This document shows positions 32,982-40,635 of a DNA stretch of 64,000 nt, piece after piece; position 1 is the stretch's first letter; every line of letters starts with the position of its first letter. Both the position numbers and the translations under genes were made by a program. Source of the DNA: Roseiarcus sp036513315 (GTDB taxonomy: Bacteria; Pseudomonadota; Alphaproteobacteria; Rhizobiales; Beijerinckiaceae). The stretch lies in the NCBI GenBank assembly GCA_036513315.1, contig DATBZF010000053.1:1-64000 (forward strand). Reading direction: 5' to 3'. The notes below the pieces were generated by a model. The model searched no databases. It was not told the DNA's origin and worked only from the letters and a program-made list of their open reading frames with translations.

Positions 32982-34115
32982 TCAATTTCTGACCGCCGCG
33001 AAGAACATCGCAAACAATCCGTCGACGACTATGACCATGAAAATCGCCTTCACCACGGAATTGGTCACATGACGACCGAGCGATTCGGCTGAGCCCTGCA
33101 CCGCAAAGCCCTCGACAGAGGCGATAAGGGCGATCGCCAACGCCATGAACGGCGCTTTGGTGATGCCGATCATGAAAATGCTGAAGTCGATCGAACTCTG
33201 CAGCCGCTCCAGAAAGACCTCCGGGCTGATGCCGCCATAGGCCCATGATACGCAAAGGCCGCCGAGCAGCGCCGCCAGATCGGCCAGAAAGGTCAGGATC
33301 GGCAAGGCGAGCAATAGCGCGAAGACGCGAGGCACGATCAGCACTTCGATCGGATCGAGCGCCATCACTTTCAGCGCATCGATCTCTTCGCGCATTTTCA
33401 TCGAGCCGATCTCGGCGGTAATCGCCGAGCCCGAGCGGCCGGCGATCATGATAGAGGTCAAGAGAACGCCGAGTTCGCGCAGCACGAGAATGCCTATCAG
33501 ATTGACGGCGTATGGCGTGGCGCCGAAACGCTGCAACTGGAAAATGCCCTGCTGCGCGACGATAGCGCCGACCAGGAAGTTGATCAGCACGATGATCGGG
33601 ACGCTGCGAAACCCGAACGCCTCCAGGTGAAAGACCGTCGAGGTGACGCGCCAGCGGGAAGGGCGGATCGAGAGCCACAGAATCGTGGTGACGAGTTGGC
33701 CAAGAAAGCTCAAGCCCTGAACAAGATCCAGGCCAGCGGAATAGACGCTTTCGCCGATATCGCTCAGCAGGACGATCAGCGGCGCGACATGCGGGCGATT
33801 GGGCGCCTCGAAGCTGCGATAACGGGCTTCCTTCAGCAGGATCCTGTATTCCGGCTGGGCGCGCGCATAGTCCACCTGGATTCCCGCGTCCGCCAGTTGC
33901 GCCCTTGAGCGATCGATGAGCCACGCGCCGGCCGTGTCTAGCTGTTCGACGCCGCCGAGGTCGATCGTCGCGCTCGCCGCGCCGTCCGCCGCCGGAACAA
34001 GGCCATTGGCCTCGATCTCCGCCAATTGGCCGGCATAGACCGTCCAGTCGCCCGCCAGCGACAGGCGCACCCCTTCCGCCGTCTTTTCGCTCTTGGTGGA
34101 AGGCGCAGAAGACAT
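32982..34115 (-). CDS. MlaE-type permease with N-terminal STAS domain
   Basis: A 377-residue permease. Residues 15-100 form a STAS (MlaB-like) domain (VRLSLAGDWTVY, TIDLGGVEQLDTAGAWLI), fused here instead of encoded separately. Residues 120-375 are the MlaE permease with about five membrane helices, a hallmark coupling segment LREIGV-like (LVLRELGVLLTSIMIAGRSGSAITAEIGSM, read as two parts) and EEIDALKVMALDPIEVL. It heads the MCE operon. Fusion with STAS is common in alphaproteobacterial homologues. The gene begins after a 700-bp gene-free stretch. Confidence 0.93.
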   Translation of the reverse strand: MSSAPSTKSEKTAEGVRLSLAGDWTVYAGQLAEIEANGLVPAADGAASATIDLGGVEQLDTAGAWLIDRSRAQLADAGIQVDYARAQPEYRILLKEARYRSFEAPNRPHVAPLIVLLSDIGESVYSAGLDLVQGLSFLGQLVTTILWLSIRPSRWRVTSTVFHLEAFGFRSVPIIVLINFLVGAIVAQQGIFQLQRFGATPYAVNLIGILVLRELGVLLTSIMIAGRSGSAITAEIGSMKMREEIDALKVMALDPIEVLIVPRVFALLLALPILTFLADLAALLGGLCVSWAYGGISPEVFLERLQSSIDFSIFMIGITKAPFMALAIALIASVEGFAVQGSAESLGRHVTNSVVKAIFMVIVVDGLFAMFFAAVRN

Positions 34116-34823
34116 CAGTCGCTCAAAGCTTCTTTGGAGTTATGGCTCATATCGCGCCGCGGCAAGGCTGTCGAGGCGACGGCGGCGGCGCAATCTTGAA
34201 GTTTTATTACGCCGCGCGAATGGCGCGCATTCCCGAAGCGGGAATGTAGGCCCTTAGCGAGGACGAAACCGGCACGAATCGGCTTTGCCGCGAATCGTCT
34301 CGAATCATCTTGAAAAAGCAAGGGGTTGAACCTGACGGCGATTGGCGCGCGATAGCATCGTTGACATAAGCTTTTCCCTCGCTTTGCAATCGAGTCCCAA
34401 GTTTGGAACGGCGGACCACAACGAGCACGAAACCTGTACGAATCAGCTTTGCCGCGCCGGCGCGGCGGTTATGATTGCGCGATCCGCCGCCGAGTCATAG
34501 CTTCGCGAGTTGAGGCAAATGTGGCGAGAGCGCAAAACAGAACGGGGCACACTGTCTCAAGCGCATGCCGCAGCGCGGACCGGCGCAAAAGCGCGGTATT
34601 TTGCAAGAAAGCGAGCGCAATTGAGGCAAAATGCCCCACCACCGGCCTAGGTCTTGATACTCACCCGCCCGCCGCCTCAAAAAGCAGCAGACATTCAACG
34701 CGGCGTGGCGCCGACACGCGACAAGCGACTGCCGCCCCACCATCGCTATGACTTTAACGGAACGGCCCTGTTCTTTGCGCTGCCCGCACTGACGGCGCCA
34801 AGACCGGGGCCTGACGCCATCGC
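34116..34823. other. Gene-free stretch with a pair of imperfect direct repeats
   Basis: I find no supportable gene in these 708 bp. Two 29-bp segments, 34264-34292 and 34428-34456, share CGAAACC, ACGAATC and GCTTTGCCGCG blocks with three or four differences. The base composition is less biased than in the neighbouring genes. The stretch lies upstream of the MCE operon, so it probably contains its promoter, which I could not place. Confidence 0.45.
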
Positions 34824-35549
34824 CTAGGCCGGCAGGACGATCACCTTCGTCTTGACCGGCGTCCGCGGATAGAGATCAAGCATGTCCTGGCTGAGGAGAC
34901 CAGTGCAGCCGCTTGTAATGTTAGCGCCGATCGTCTCAGGGTCGCTGGTGCTATAGATGGTGTATTCCGTATACTTGCCGTTCTGATAGAGATAGAGCGT
35001 GCGGGCGCCGAGCGGATTGTCGAGACCTCCCGGCATGCCGCCGGCGTATTTGGCCGCCTCGGGCTGGCGCTGGATCATCTCCTTGGGCGGCGTCCAGATG
35101 GGCCATTCGGCCTTACGTCCGACATAAGCTTCACCGCTCCACAGGAACCCGGCGCGGCCAACATTGGCGCCGTAGCGCGTGGCGTTTCCGTCGCCTTCGA
35201 TCCGGTAAACATAGTATTTGCCGGGATCGACGATAATCGTGCCAGGCGCTTCATCAGACTCGTAGCGCACGATCCGGCGATAATATTTCGGGTCGAACTT
35301 GCTCACATCGACCGCCGGGATCGGAAATTTCTCGTCAGGCGCCAGTGCGTAGAGCTTCTCCGCATCGGCGCGGCTCATGACGTCGGACGCGCAACCAGCC
35401 AGCCCCACCGCGCCGAGAGCAGCGGCCGAGCCGAATAGAAACGACCGGCGGTTGACAAGCCCTGACCGAAGCCCGGGCCGGGCCACCGCGCCTACCTCGC
35501 CGGCATTGGCGATCCCACCGTCCATGATCATGATTTTGGAGTTTCCCAT
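34824..35549 (-). CDS. L,D-transpeptidase (YkuD)-like lipoprotein with variant active site
   Basis: A 241-residue exported protein. A twin-arginine-like signal (VNRRSFLFGSAAALGAVGLAGC) ends in a lipobox Cys. The YkuD catalytic domain spans about 95-240, with YYRRIVRYESDEAPGTIIVD and FLWSGEAYVGRKAEWPIWTP, both typical of rhizobial L,D-transpeptidases that make 3-3 peptidoglycan crosslinks or attach outer-membrane proteins. The catalytic Cys is present in TSGCTGLLSQD. However, the usual upstream HGT is YSTSD, and the Cys is followed by T rather than the usual I/V-R. The ATG at 35549 gives a normal N-region; an in-frame start at 35705 adds 52 unlikely residues. It may be inactive, divergent or of another specificity. 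Confidence 0.83.
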   Translation of the reverse strand: MGNSKIMIMDGGIANAGEVGAVARPGLRSGLVNRRSFLFGSAAALGAVGLAGCASDVMSRADAEKLYALAPDEKFPIPAVDVSKFDPKYYRRIVRYESDEAPGTIIVDPGKYYVYRIEGDGNATRYGANVGRAGFLWSGEAYVGRKAEWPIWTPPKEMIQRQPEAAKYAGGMPGGLDNPLGARTLYLYQNGKYTEYTIYSTSDPETIGANITSGCTGLLSQDMLDLYPRTPVKTKVIVLPA

Positions 35550-35699
35550 ATCTCGTCGCCCAACCACAGAAAATAATGGCATATAGCTGCTGAACGCCTC
35601 GTTAAGCTGAGATTGCCCTCGCGCAGTTCGATCGGTAAGAGCCCTCGCTGCGCGGGGCTGCCAAGCGCCAAAGCCGGTAACGTCCACGCGGCCTCGCAG

Positions 35700-35953
35700 T
35701 ATCATTCGCGCTGAGCTTCGACAAGATCATCCAGCGGGTCGACGTGATGCCGGTCGCAATGACGCGTCTGAAGCGTCCGGTCAGCGCGTATTTGCGTGAG
35801 AATCTGCACTACACTTTCGCCGGCTTCAATTTTCCGCCGACATTTCTCGATCTGCTGCTCGAGGTCGGCGTGAGCCGCATCATGTTCTCGGCCGACTATC
35901 CCTACGGCTCGATGGCCGGGCGCCCGCGTTTCTGGAACAAATTCCGCCTTTGA
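35700..35953 (+). pseudogene. Amidohydrolase (ACMSD-like) C-terminal fragment
   Basis: One frame reads LSFDKIIQRVDVMPVAM, then YLRENLHYTFAGFNFP, and VGVSRIMFSADYPYGSMA. This is the C-terminal part of amidohydrolase_2-type (ACMSD/gamma-resorcylate decarboxylase-like) enzymes, including the catalytic Asp in FSADYPY. The N-terminal ~200 residues with the metal-binding HxH are missing. The last residues after YGSMA depart from the family before the stop at 35951. A relic of a lost catabolic gene. Confidence 0.7.
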
Positions 35954-35993
35954 GCGTCCGATTCACGCAGGCGGGGCCAGCGACACGCAAAAA

Positions 35994-37082
35994 TCAATGC
36001 GACTGTGCTTCATCCGGCGACGGAACGGCAGCCCGACTCCGCGCCTTGTGCTCAGCCCTCTCGATAAAAACCGAATCGCCGAATTCGTGCGCGCGAAAGT
36101 CGCGCGCGTTCAATTCCCGATTGACAGCTACGAGCCTTTCATCGCTGACGAAGGCGCGCAGGAGCTCATAATGGCTCGACCCCGGTTCGTGCACGCCCGA
36201 GAGGATGGCGTCGACTGTGCGCAGGCGGCTTGAGACTCCGATCCGTCCCGTCGCCAGGCCTTCGCCGGCCTCGACGATTCCGTCATGCATCGCCGCCGCG
36301 TGTTCAAGCGCGCGCACGACGCTTGTGCCGATCGCGATCACGCGGCGCCCGCGCAATCGCGCGTCACCGATCAGCGCCGCCGTCGATTGGGGGATGCAGT
36401 AACGCTCGTCGAACGGCAACAATTCATCGAGCGCCGCGTCGCCGGTCGATGAAATTCCGGCCGAATGAGTGATCGCGCCAAACCGGACGCCGCGCGCCGC
36501 CATCGATGCGAGCATGCGCCAATCGAGCGCGAAACCGGCTGACGGCGGCTCGAAAGCGACGGGAGGGCCGGCGATCGCCGTCCATGTGTCCCAAAGCGCA
36601 AGCGGCGTCGCGACATGCGCATATTGAATCGGCCGACCGTGCCGCGCCAGGCCTTCCCAGATTTGTCGCGGCGAACCCTCAATATGCAAGGCGATATGGC
36701 GCGGATGATCGAGCACGTGCGTCACCGTCGCCGCCAGCGGTCCAAGCTCCAGCAAGTCGCCTGGCTTCAGGCGTGGCGGCCTCGGCCGGTCCTCCGTGCG
36801 CGTGTGAAAGTCGCCCGCTCCGAAGACGACCGCGGAGAAATGCTTGACATCCCTCAGCGACCGGCGCCCCGCCAGCCGCACCTCGATGGCGGCGCCACTC
36901 CGAACGTGGCGTCCGAAGAGGCTGGCAGGCAGCGTGGCCGCGTCATTGGCGATTGCCACGTCGCCCCGATCCAAGACTTCAGCGAACTCGGATCGTGGCC
37001 GCTGAGCGATATCGCCGCCGGCGCCCACGACCAACAGTTTTGCATCCAGCGGGCGTTGGACAGGAGCGCCAGCCGCGATCAA
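35994..37082 (-). CDS. QueA-like S-adenosylmethionine:tRNA ribosyltransferase-isomerase paralogue
   Basis: A 362-residue protein with the QueA fold. IANDAATLPASLFGR corresponds to QueA's FNNTRVIPARLFG, RVIAIGTSVVRALEHAA to VIAVGTTSVRSLE, and RTVDAILSGVHEPGSSHYELLRAF to the TNFHLPESTLIMLVSAF segment. QueA transfers the ribosyl part of SAM to 7-deazaguanine in tRNA during queuosine synthesis. Here the conserved APTAGLHF is replaced by EPPSAGFAL and the THVGAGTFQPV loop is also altered, so substrate or activity probably differs. The start is the TTG at 37082, overlapping the TGA of the upstream SDR gene (TTGA). It is expected to be co-expressed with that SDR under the SoxR-type promoter at 37962-37992. 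Confidence 0.82.
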   Translation of the reverse strand: MIAAGAPVQRPLDAKLLVVGAGGDIAQRPRSEFAEVLDRGDVAIANDAATLPASLFGRHVRSGAAIEVRLAGRRSLRDVKHFSAVVFGAGDFHTRTEDRPRPPRLKPGDLLELGPLAATVTHVLDHPRHIALHIEGSPRQIWEGLARHGRPIQYAHVATPLALWDTWTAIAGPPVAFEPPSAGFALDWRMLASMAARGVRFGAITHSAGISSTGDAALDELLPFDERYCIPQSTAALIGDARLRGRRVIAIGTSVVRALEHAAAMHDGIVEAGEGLATGRIGVSSRLRTVDAILSGVHEPGSSHYELLRAFVSDERLVAVNRELNARDFRAHEFGDSVFIERAEHKARSRAAVPSPDEAQSH

Positions 37083-37915
37083 TTCGCCGCCTCTTGTCTT
37101 GCCGCCTCTTGTCTTGCCGCCTCTTGGCTCGGCGCGCCGGAAACGGATGACGAAAGCGCCGCGGCAATCGTATCGGCGAGTTTTTTCGCGGCTTCCTCCG
37201 GCCGCTGCAGTATCGAACGATCTGCATCGGGCACGGCCGCCGCATGCATCGGCGTATCCATATCGCCCGGATCGATCGAGAGAACGCGAACGCGGACGCC
37301 GATGCTGGCAAGCTCAGCATCCCAGATGCGGCTCATATGATGGAGCCCCGCTTTGCTTGCGCCATAGGCCCCCCATTGGGGATAGACATTGATCGCCGCA
37401 TCGCTTGAAATATTCACCACCGCCGCGGGACGACCCTCCCATGCGGATGCGGCCAGAGAACCCAGAAGCGCCTTGGTTAGCCGAAACGGACCCATCATGT
37501 TGACGGCGAGCGCGCGTTCGAGTTCTTCGCAATCGGTGTCGGCCAAAAGCCGCAACGGCGTCGGCCCGAGATCCGAGGCGTTGTTGATCAGCAGATCAAG
37601 GCCGCCGAGCGCGCCCAATATCTGAATGACGGTCGGATGAATGTCTTCCTTCTTTGAGATGTCGCCGACAATCCCATGCGCGCGCTCAGTCTCACGCACG
37701 ACGCGCGCGACGCCGTCGCGCCGGCGCGCGACGAAAGCGACCTGCGCATAACGATCGGTCAGCTCCCTGACGAGGGCGAGACCCAGGCCGGAAGTGCCGC
37801 CGGTGATCGCGACGCGCAGGCAGGTGAAGGGATTCGTTGTCCGGATCGTTTTCAGCGTGAAAGGCGAGATCGTCGCGGACGATTCAGAACCAGGAAAAGA
37901 GCGTTCGATCGACAT
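37079..37915 (-). CDS. SDR-family oxidoreductase coupled to the QueA-like gene
   Basis: A 278-residue short-chain dehydrogenase. The cofactor loop is TGGTSGLGLALV (near 40), with basic residues after beta-2 (VARRRDG) suggesting NADP(H). NNASDLG lies near 113. The catalytic Ser is in VNISSDAA, and YxxxK is YGASK near 185. The C-terminus carries three copies of QEAAR/QEAAN encoded by a near-perfect 15-bp tandem repeat (37083-37131). The ATG at 37915 (MSIERSFPGS) has AGGAC upstream; in-frame codons further upstream lie in the promoter region. Divergent from soxR and coupled to the QueA-like gene by a 3-4-nt overlap. Substrate unknown. Confidence 0.87.
   Translation of the reverse strand: MSIERSFPGSESSATISPFTLKTIRTTNPFTCLRVAITGGTSGLGLALVRELTDRYAQVAFVARRRDGVARVVRETERAHGIVGDISKKEDIHPTVIQILGALGGLDLLINNASDLGPTPLRLLADTDCEELERALAVNMMGPFRLTKALLGSLAASAWEGRPAAVVNISSDAAINVYPQWGAYGASKAGLHHMSRIWDAELASIGVRVRVLSIDPGDMDTPMHAAAVPDADRSILQRPEEAAKKLADTIAAALSSSVSGAPSQEAARQEAARQEAAN
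37083..37131 (-). repeat. Three 15-bp tandem repeats at the SDR C-terminus
   Basis: On the plus strand GCCGCCTCTTGTCTT recurs three times with slight change, encoding the QEAAR-QEAAR-QEAA tail. The copy number could vary by replication slippage, which would change only the tail length. Confidence 0.8.
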
Positions 37916-37961
37916 GATGATTGTCCTGCACGAGGGATGGAGCCGCGATTGACAAGCGCTG

Positions 37962-37992
37962 ACCCTACAAGTTAAAGTGAACTTCAAGTCAA
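37962..37992 (-). promoter_or_regulatory. SoxR-type promoter for the SDR/QueA-like operon
   Basis: On the minus strand a -35 box TTGACT (37992-37987) is followed after exactly 19 bp by a -10 box TAGGGT (37967-37962). A 19-bp spacer is the hallmark of MerR-family-activated promoters. Inside the spacer is a dyad AAGTT-N6-AACTT resembling the SoxR box CCTCAAGTTAACTTGAGG, though with looser centre spacing. It lies about 47 bp upstream of the SDR start and about 30 bp from the soxR start, so SoxR probably controls both. Confidence 0.65.
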
Positions 37993-38020
37993 GCCGTCAT
38001 TTCTTGAAGCGCCTCGCGCC

Positions 38021-38473
38021 ATGTCCGAGAGCATCGCCATCTCTGAAGTCTCACGCCGCAGCGGCGTCGCCGCCTCGGCGTTGCGCTTCTATGAAACGCA
38101 GGGCCTGATCAAATCGGAACGCGCCGGCTCCGGCCATCGCCGCTATTCCAGGGAGGTGCTGCGGCGGATCGCCTTCATCGTCTTCGCCCAGCGCATGGGC
38201 CTGACGCTGGAAGAGATCGGCGTGGAGCTCGCCAAACTGCCGGAAAACCGCGCGCCCGGGCCTGCCGACTGGGCGAAGATCTCCACCGCCTGGACGCGGC
38301 GCATCGACGAGCGCATCGCCGAACTCCTGCGTCTCAAGGCCGGTCTCACTCGATGCATCGGCTGCGGCTGCCTGTCGCTGCGGGCATGCCGACTCGCCAA
38401 TCCCGGCGATCGGGCGAGCCGGCAGGGCCCCGGCCCGCGCTATTGGATGAGCGACGCGCGAGGCTCGCGATAG
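38021..38473 (+). CDS. soxR: Redox-sensitive MerR-family activator SoxR
   Basis: A 150-residue MerR-type regulator. The N-terminal winged helix is ISEVSRRSGVAASALRFYET then QGLIKSERAGSGHRRYSREV. A dimerisation helix follows, then the four 2Fe-2S ligands in CIGCGCLSLRAC (about 113-124), the exact SoxR spacing. SoxR senses redox-cycling compounds by oxidation of this cluster and activates promoters with 19-bp spacers. It is divergent from the SDR/QueA-like pair. No soxS is nearby, as expected outside enterobacteria. Confidence 0.95.
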   Translation: MSESIAISEVSRRSGVAASALRFYETQGLIKSERAGSGHRRYSREVLRRIAFIVFAQRMGLTLEEIGVELAKLPENRAPGPADWAKISTAWTRRIDERIAELLRLKAGLTRCIGCGCLSLRACRLANPGDRASRQGPGPRYWMSDARGSR

Positions 38474-38530
38474 GAGCGGCGGTGATTCAAGCGAGTTGAA
38501 GCGGAAACGGTCCGCTGCGTTCAGCGCCTC

Positions 38531-38658
38531 TCTTGGCAGCCATTTTGCGCGGAAGAGTATCGAACTCAAGGATCGCCCTTTCGGGCGACCGCCGGAGGCG
38601 GCGAGCCTTCGGCTCGTCCTTGACTTCGATACTCTTCCGCGCCCTCGCTCCGCCAAGA
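38531..38658. repeat. Long branched inverted repeat between convergent genes
   Basis: GCGCGGAAGAGTATCGAACT (arm 38547-38573) pairs with 38616-38642 over 27 bp with two mismatches. The outer TCTTGGC/GCCAAGA pair (38531-38537, 38652-38658) extends the stem. The top carries smaller perfect hairpins: TCGCCC-TTTC-GGGCGA and GAGCC-TTC-GGCTC. It lies between the convergent soxR and MFS genes. It could be a bidirectional terminator, a REP-type mobile palindrome or a structured RNA. Confidence 0.8.
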
Positions 38659-38699
38659 AATCAACGGAGGACTCTGATCTCAACTCTTGCCCAACGCGC

Positions 38700-39914
38700 T
38701 CACGCCAGTCTCCGCCTCGCGCCGACATAAATCGCCAGCGCGACGCCGAGCGCCGCAAGGCTGGCCATCACGAGATAGGCGACCTCGCCCAAACCAGCAT
38801 AGAGCGGTCCGCTCGCAGTCACCACCAGCGCGCTGGCGCCGGCGATAGCAGCGGTCAACCAGCCCTGCGCCCGGGCGCGCATCGAATGAGGCGCAAGCTC
38901 GAAAATCAGGAACATCGAACCGGCATGGGTCGCCGCGAAACTGAAGCCATGCGCCGCTTGCGCCAACGCGAGAAGAACGGCGCCGGGATCGCTCGCCATG
39001 ACAAGCCAGCGCAGCGCAGCCGCCAGCCCGCCGAGCGCCAGTAGGCCGGCGGCGCGATCGGCGCCCGCCGCCCATCGCCCGACAAGCGCGAAAAACGTCG
39101 TCTCGCAGACGACGCCGAGCGCCCAGGCGGCGCCGATGAAGAGGCTGGAATAGCCCTCCCGCGCCCAATGCAGCGAGCCGAATGTGTTGACCAGCCCATG
39201 GCTCGCCTGAATCAGCGCCGCCGCCGCCATCACCGGGATCAATAGCGCAAAACCGCGCCCCTCCGATCGCGCCGTTTCGCTTGGGCCGGGCGCGTGGGCG
39301 AGGGCGCCGAGCGGCGTGGCGTAAAACGCGGCCCCGACGGACAATGAAGCGAAAGCAGCGAGGCCATAAGGAATCGTCGAAACCGAGGTCAAGCTGAGGA
39401 ACAGGCCGGCGACGACATTGCCGAGAATGAAGGCGGCCGAGCCCCATTTGCGAATTCGGCCGTATTCGAGCGGAGCCGGCGCCTCTTTGTCGGCGCCAGC
39501 CAGCGTCTGCCATTGATTTCTGGTGCGCAGCACCGCGAAAGTCAGCGCGTCGTTAAGCGGCATGGCGACGCCCTGGGCGCAAGAAAACAGCGTGACGGCA
39601 ATGAATATCGCCACGAACCCCGAAAGAAAGATCAACACCGCGCAGAGCAAGGTCATGACAACAAGCGATGCGGCGAGCGTGCCGACAAAATCGCCGCGCT
39701 TGTCGGCCCAGCGCGAGAACAACGGCGTCGTGACGACGCGCAGGAACAGCGGCGCCGCAAGAATCAGCGCGATGCGTTGGTCGTCAAGGCCGCGCGCGCC
39801 AAGCCACACGGGGAGAAACGGAATTTGCACGCCATAGGTCAGGAATGTCGCGGCGTAGAGCAGCGAGAGTCTCAGGGCGATGGCGCGATCCGAAAGCAGC
39901 GCGGAAACCGTCAA
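38700..39914 (-). CDS. MFS transporter (MFS_1-like), coupled to an XRE-cupin regulator
   Basis: A 404-residue permease with about 12 hydrophobic segments, resembling the phenylpropionate permease (HcaT)/nucleoside-symporter-like MFS group. The text LSLLYAATFLTYGVQIPFLPVWL begins the first helix and FSRWADKRGDFVG is the motif-A-like loop between helices 2 and 3. The start is the TTG at 39914, which overlaps the regulator's TGA (TTGA). Upstream in-frame codons lie inside the regulator gene, and no in-frame ATG/GTG is suitably placed. The substrate is unknown. The coupled regulator probably senses the same compound. Confidence 0.85.
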   Translation of the reverse strand: MTVSALLSDRAIALRLSLLYAATFLTYGVQIPFLPVWLGARGLDDQRIALILAAPLFLRVVTTPLFSRWADKRGDFVGTLAASLVVMTLLCAVLIFLSGFVAIFIAVTLFSCAQGVAMPLNDALTFAVLRTRNQWQTLAGADKEAPAPLEYGRIRKWGSAAFILGNVVAGLFLSLTSVSTIPYGLAAFASLSVGAAFYATPLGALAHAPGPSETARSEGRGFALLIPVMAAAALIQASHGLVNTFGSLHWAREGYSSLFIGAAWALGVVCETTFFALVGRWAAGADRAAGLLALGGLAAALRWLVMASDPGAVLLALAQAAHGFSFAATHAGSMFLIFELAPHSMRARAQGWLTAAIAGASALVVTASGPLYAGLGEVAYLVMASLAALGVALAIYVGARRRLA

Positions 39915-40528
39915 TCCATCACCGCGGCTCTCAGGATGCAGACCATCGTAGCATGTGCGGATTTGGCCGAGGCGTTGCGGATGCGATGCGGCAGGTCGCA
40001 GCGATAGCGCAACGTCTCCCCTGCCCGCGCGGTTTGCACCGCGCCGCCGACCTCGATCTCGAGATCGCCTTCGAGCACCGACAGGCATTCGATCGAGCCG
40101 CGCTGATGGGCCTCCGATTCCAGAAGGCCGCCGGGCTCGGCCTGGAAATCGTACCATTGCAACCAGTCGACCGTCTTCAGCCAGCCGATCACGGCGAGCC
40201 TGCACAGACCATCGTCGGAGACCAGGATCGGCGTGTCGCCGCGGCTCGAACGTTCGATGAACGGCCCCTCCTCCGTGCCTTGCAGGACGGATTCGATCGA
40301 CACGTCAAGCGCATGCGCAAGGCGCCAGATCGTCGTCAGCGTCGGGTTGGTCTCGTTGCGCTCGATTTGCGAGATGATCGATTTGGCGACGCCCGATTGC
40401 GTCGAAAGTTCGGACAGTGAAAGGCTGTAGCTCTTGCGCAGCTTCTGCACCGTGCGCCCGAGCTGGCCCGAAAGCGCCGCGGCGCCTGCTTCAAGCACTT
40501 TCGCCTTATCCTTGCCTTCGACGCCCAT
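39911..40528 (-). CDS. XRE-family regulator with C-terminal cupin domain
   Basis: A 205-residue transcription factor. An XRE helix-turn-helix at about 25-80 (LRKSYSLSLSELSTQSGVAK, ISQIERNETNPTLTTIWRLA) is followed by a cupin sensor domain at about 125-195 (HQRGSIECLSVLEGDLEIEV, GETLRYRCDLPHRIRN). Relatives such as PuuR and SutR regulate small-molecule uptake or catabolism genes. The ATG at 40528 (MGVEGKDKAK) was preferred over a GTG four codons upstream. It is coupled to the following MFS gene by a 4-nt overlap, so repression of that transporter is the likely role. Confidence 0.9.
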   Translation of the reverse strand: MGVEGKDKAKVLEAGAAALSGQLGRTVQKLRKSYSLSLSELSTQSGVAKSIISQIERNETNPTLTTIWRLAHALDVSIESVLQGTEEGPFIERSSRGDTPILVSDDGLCRLAVIGWLKTVDWLQWYDFQAEPGGLLESEAHQRGSIECLSVLEGDLEIEVGGAVQTARAGETLRYRCDLPHRIRNASAKSAHATMVCILRAAVMD

Positions 40529-40635
40529 CGGATTCCACACGCGTGATCGTTTCGCATAATAAACGAACTCGTGCGATTTATCGAACGCTTTGACGGAGGT
40601 CGAGGGGAATTTCGGCTATTGCGTCGCGGCTTGGG

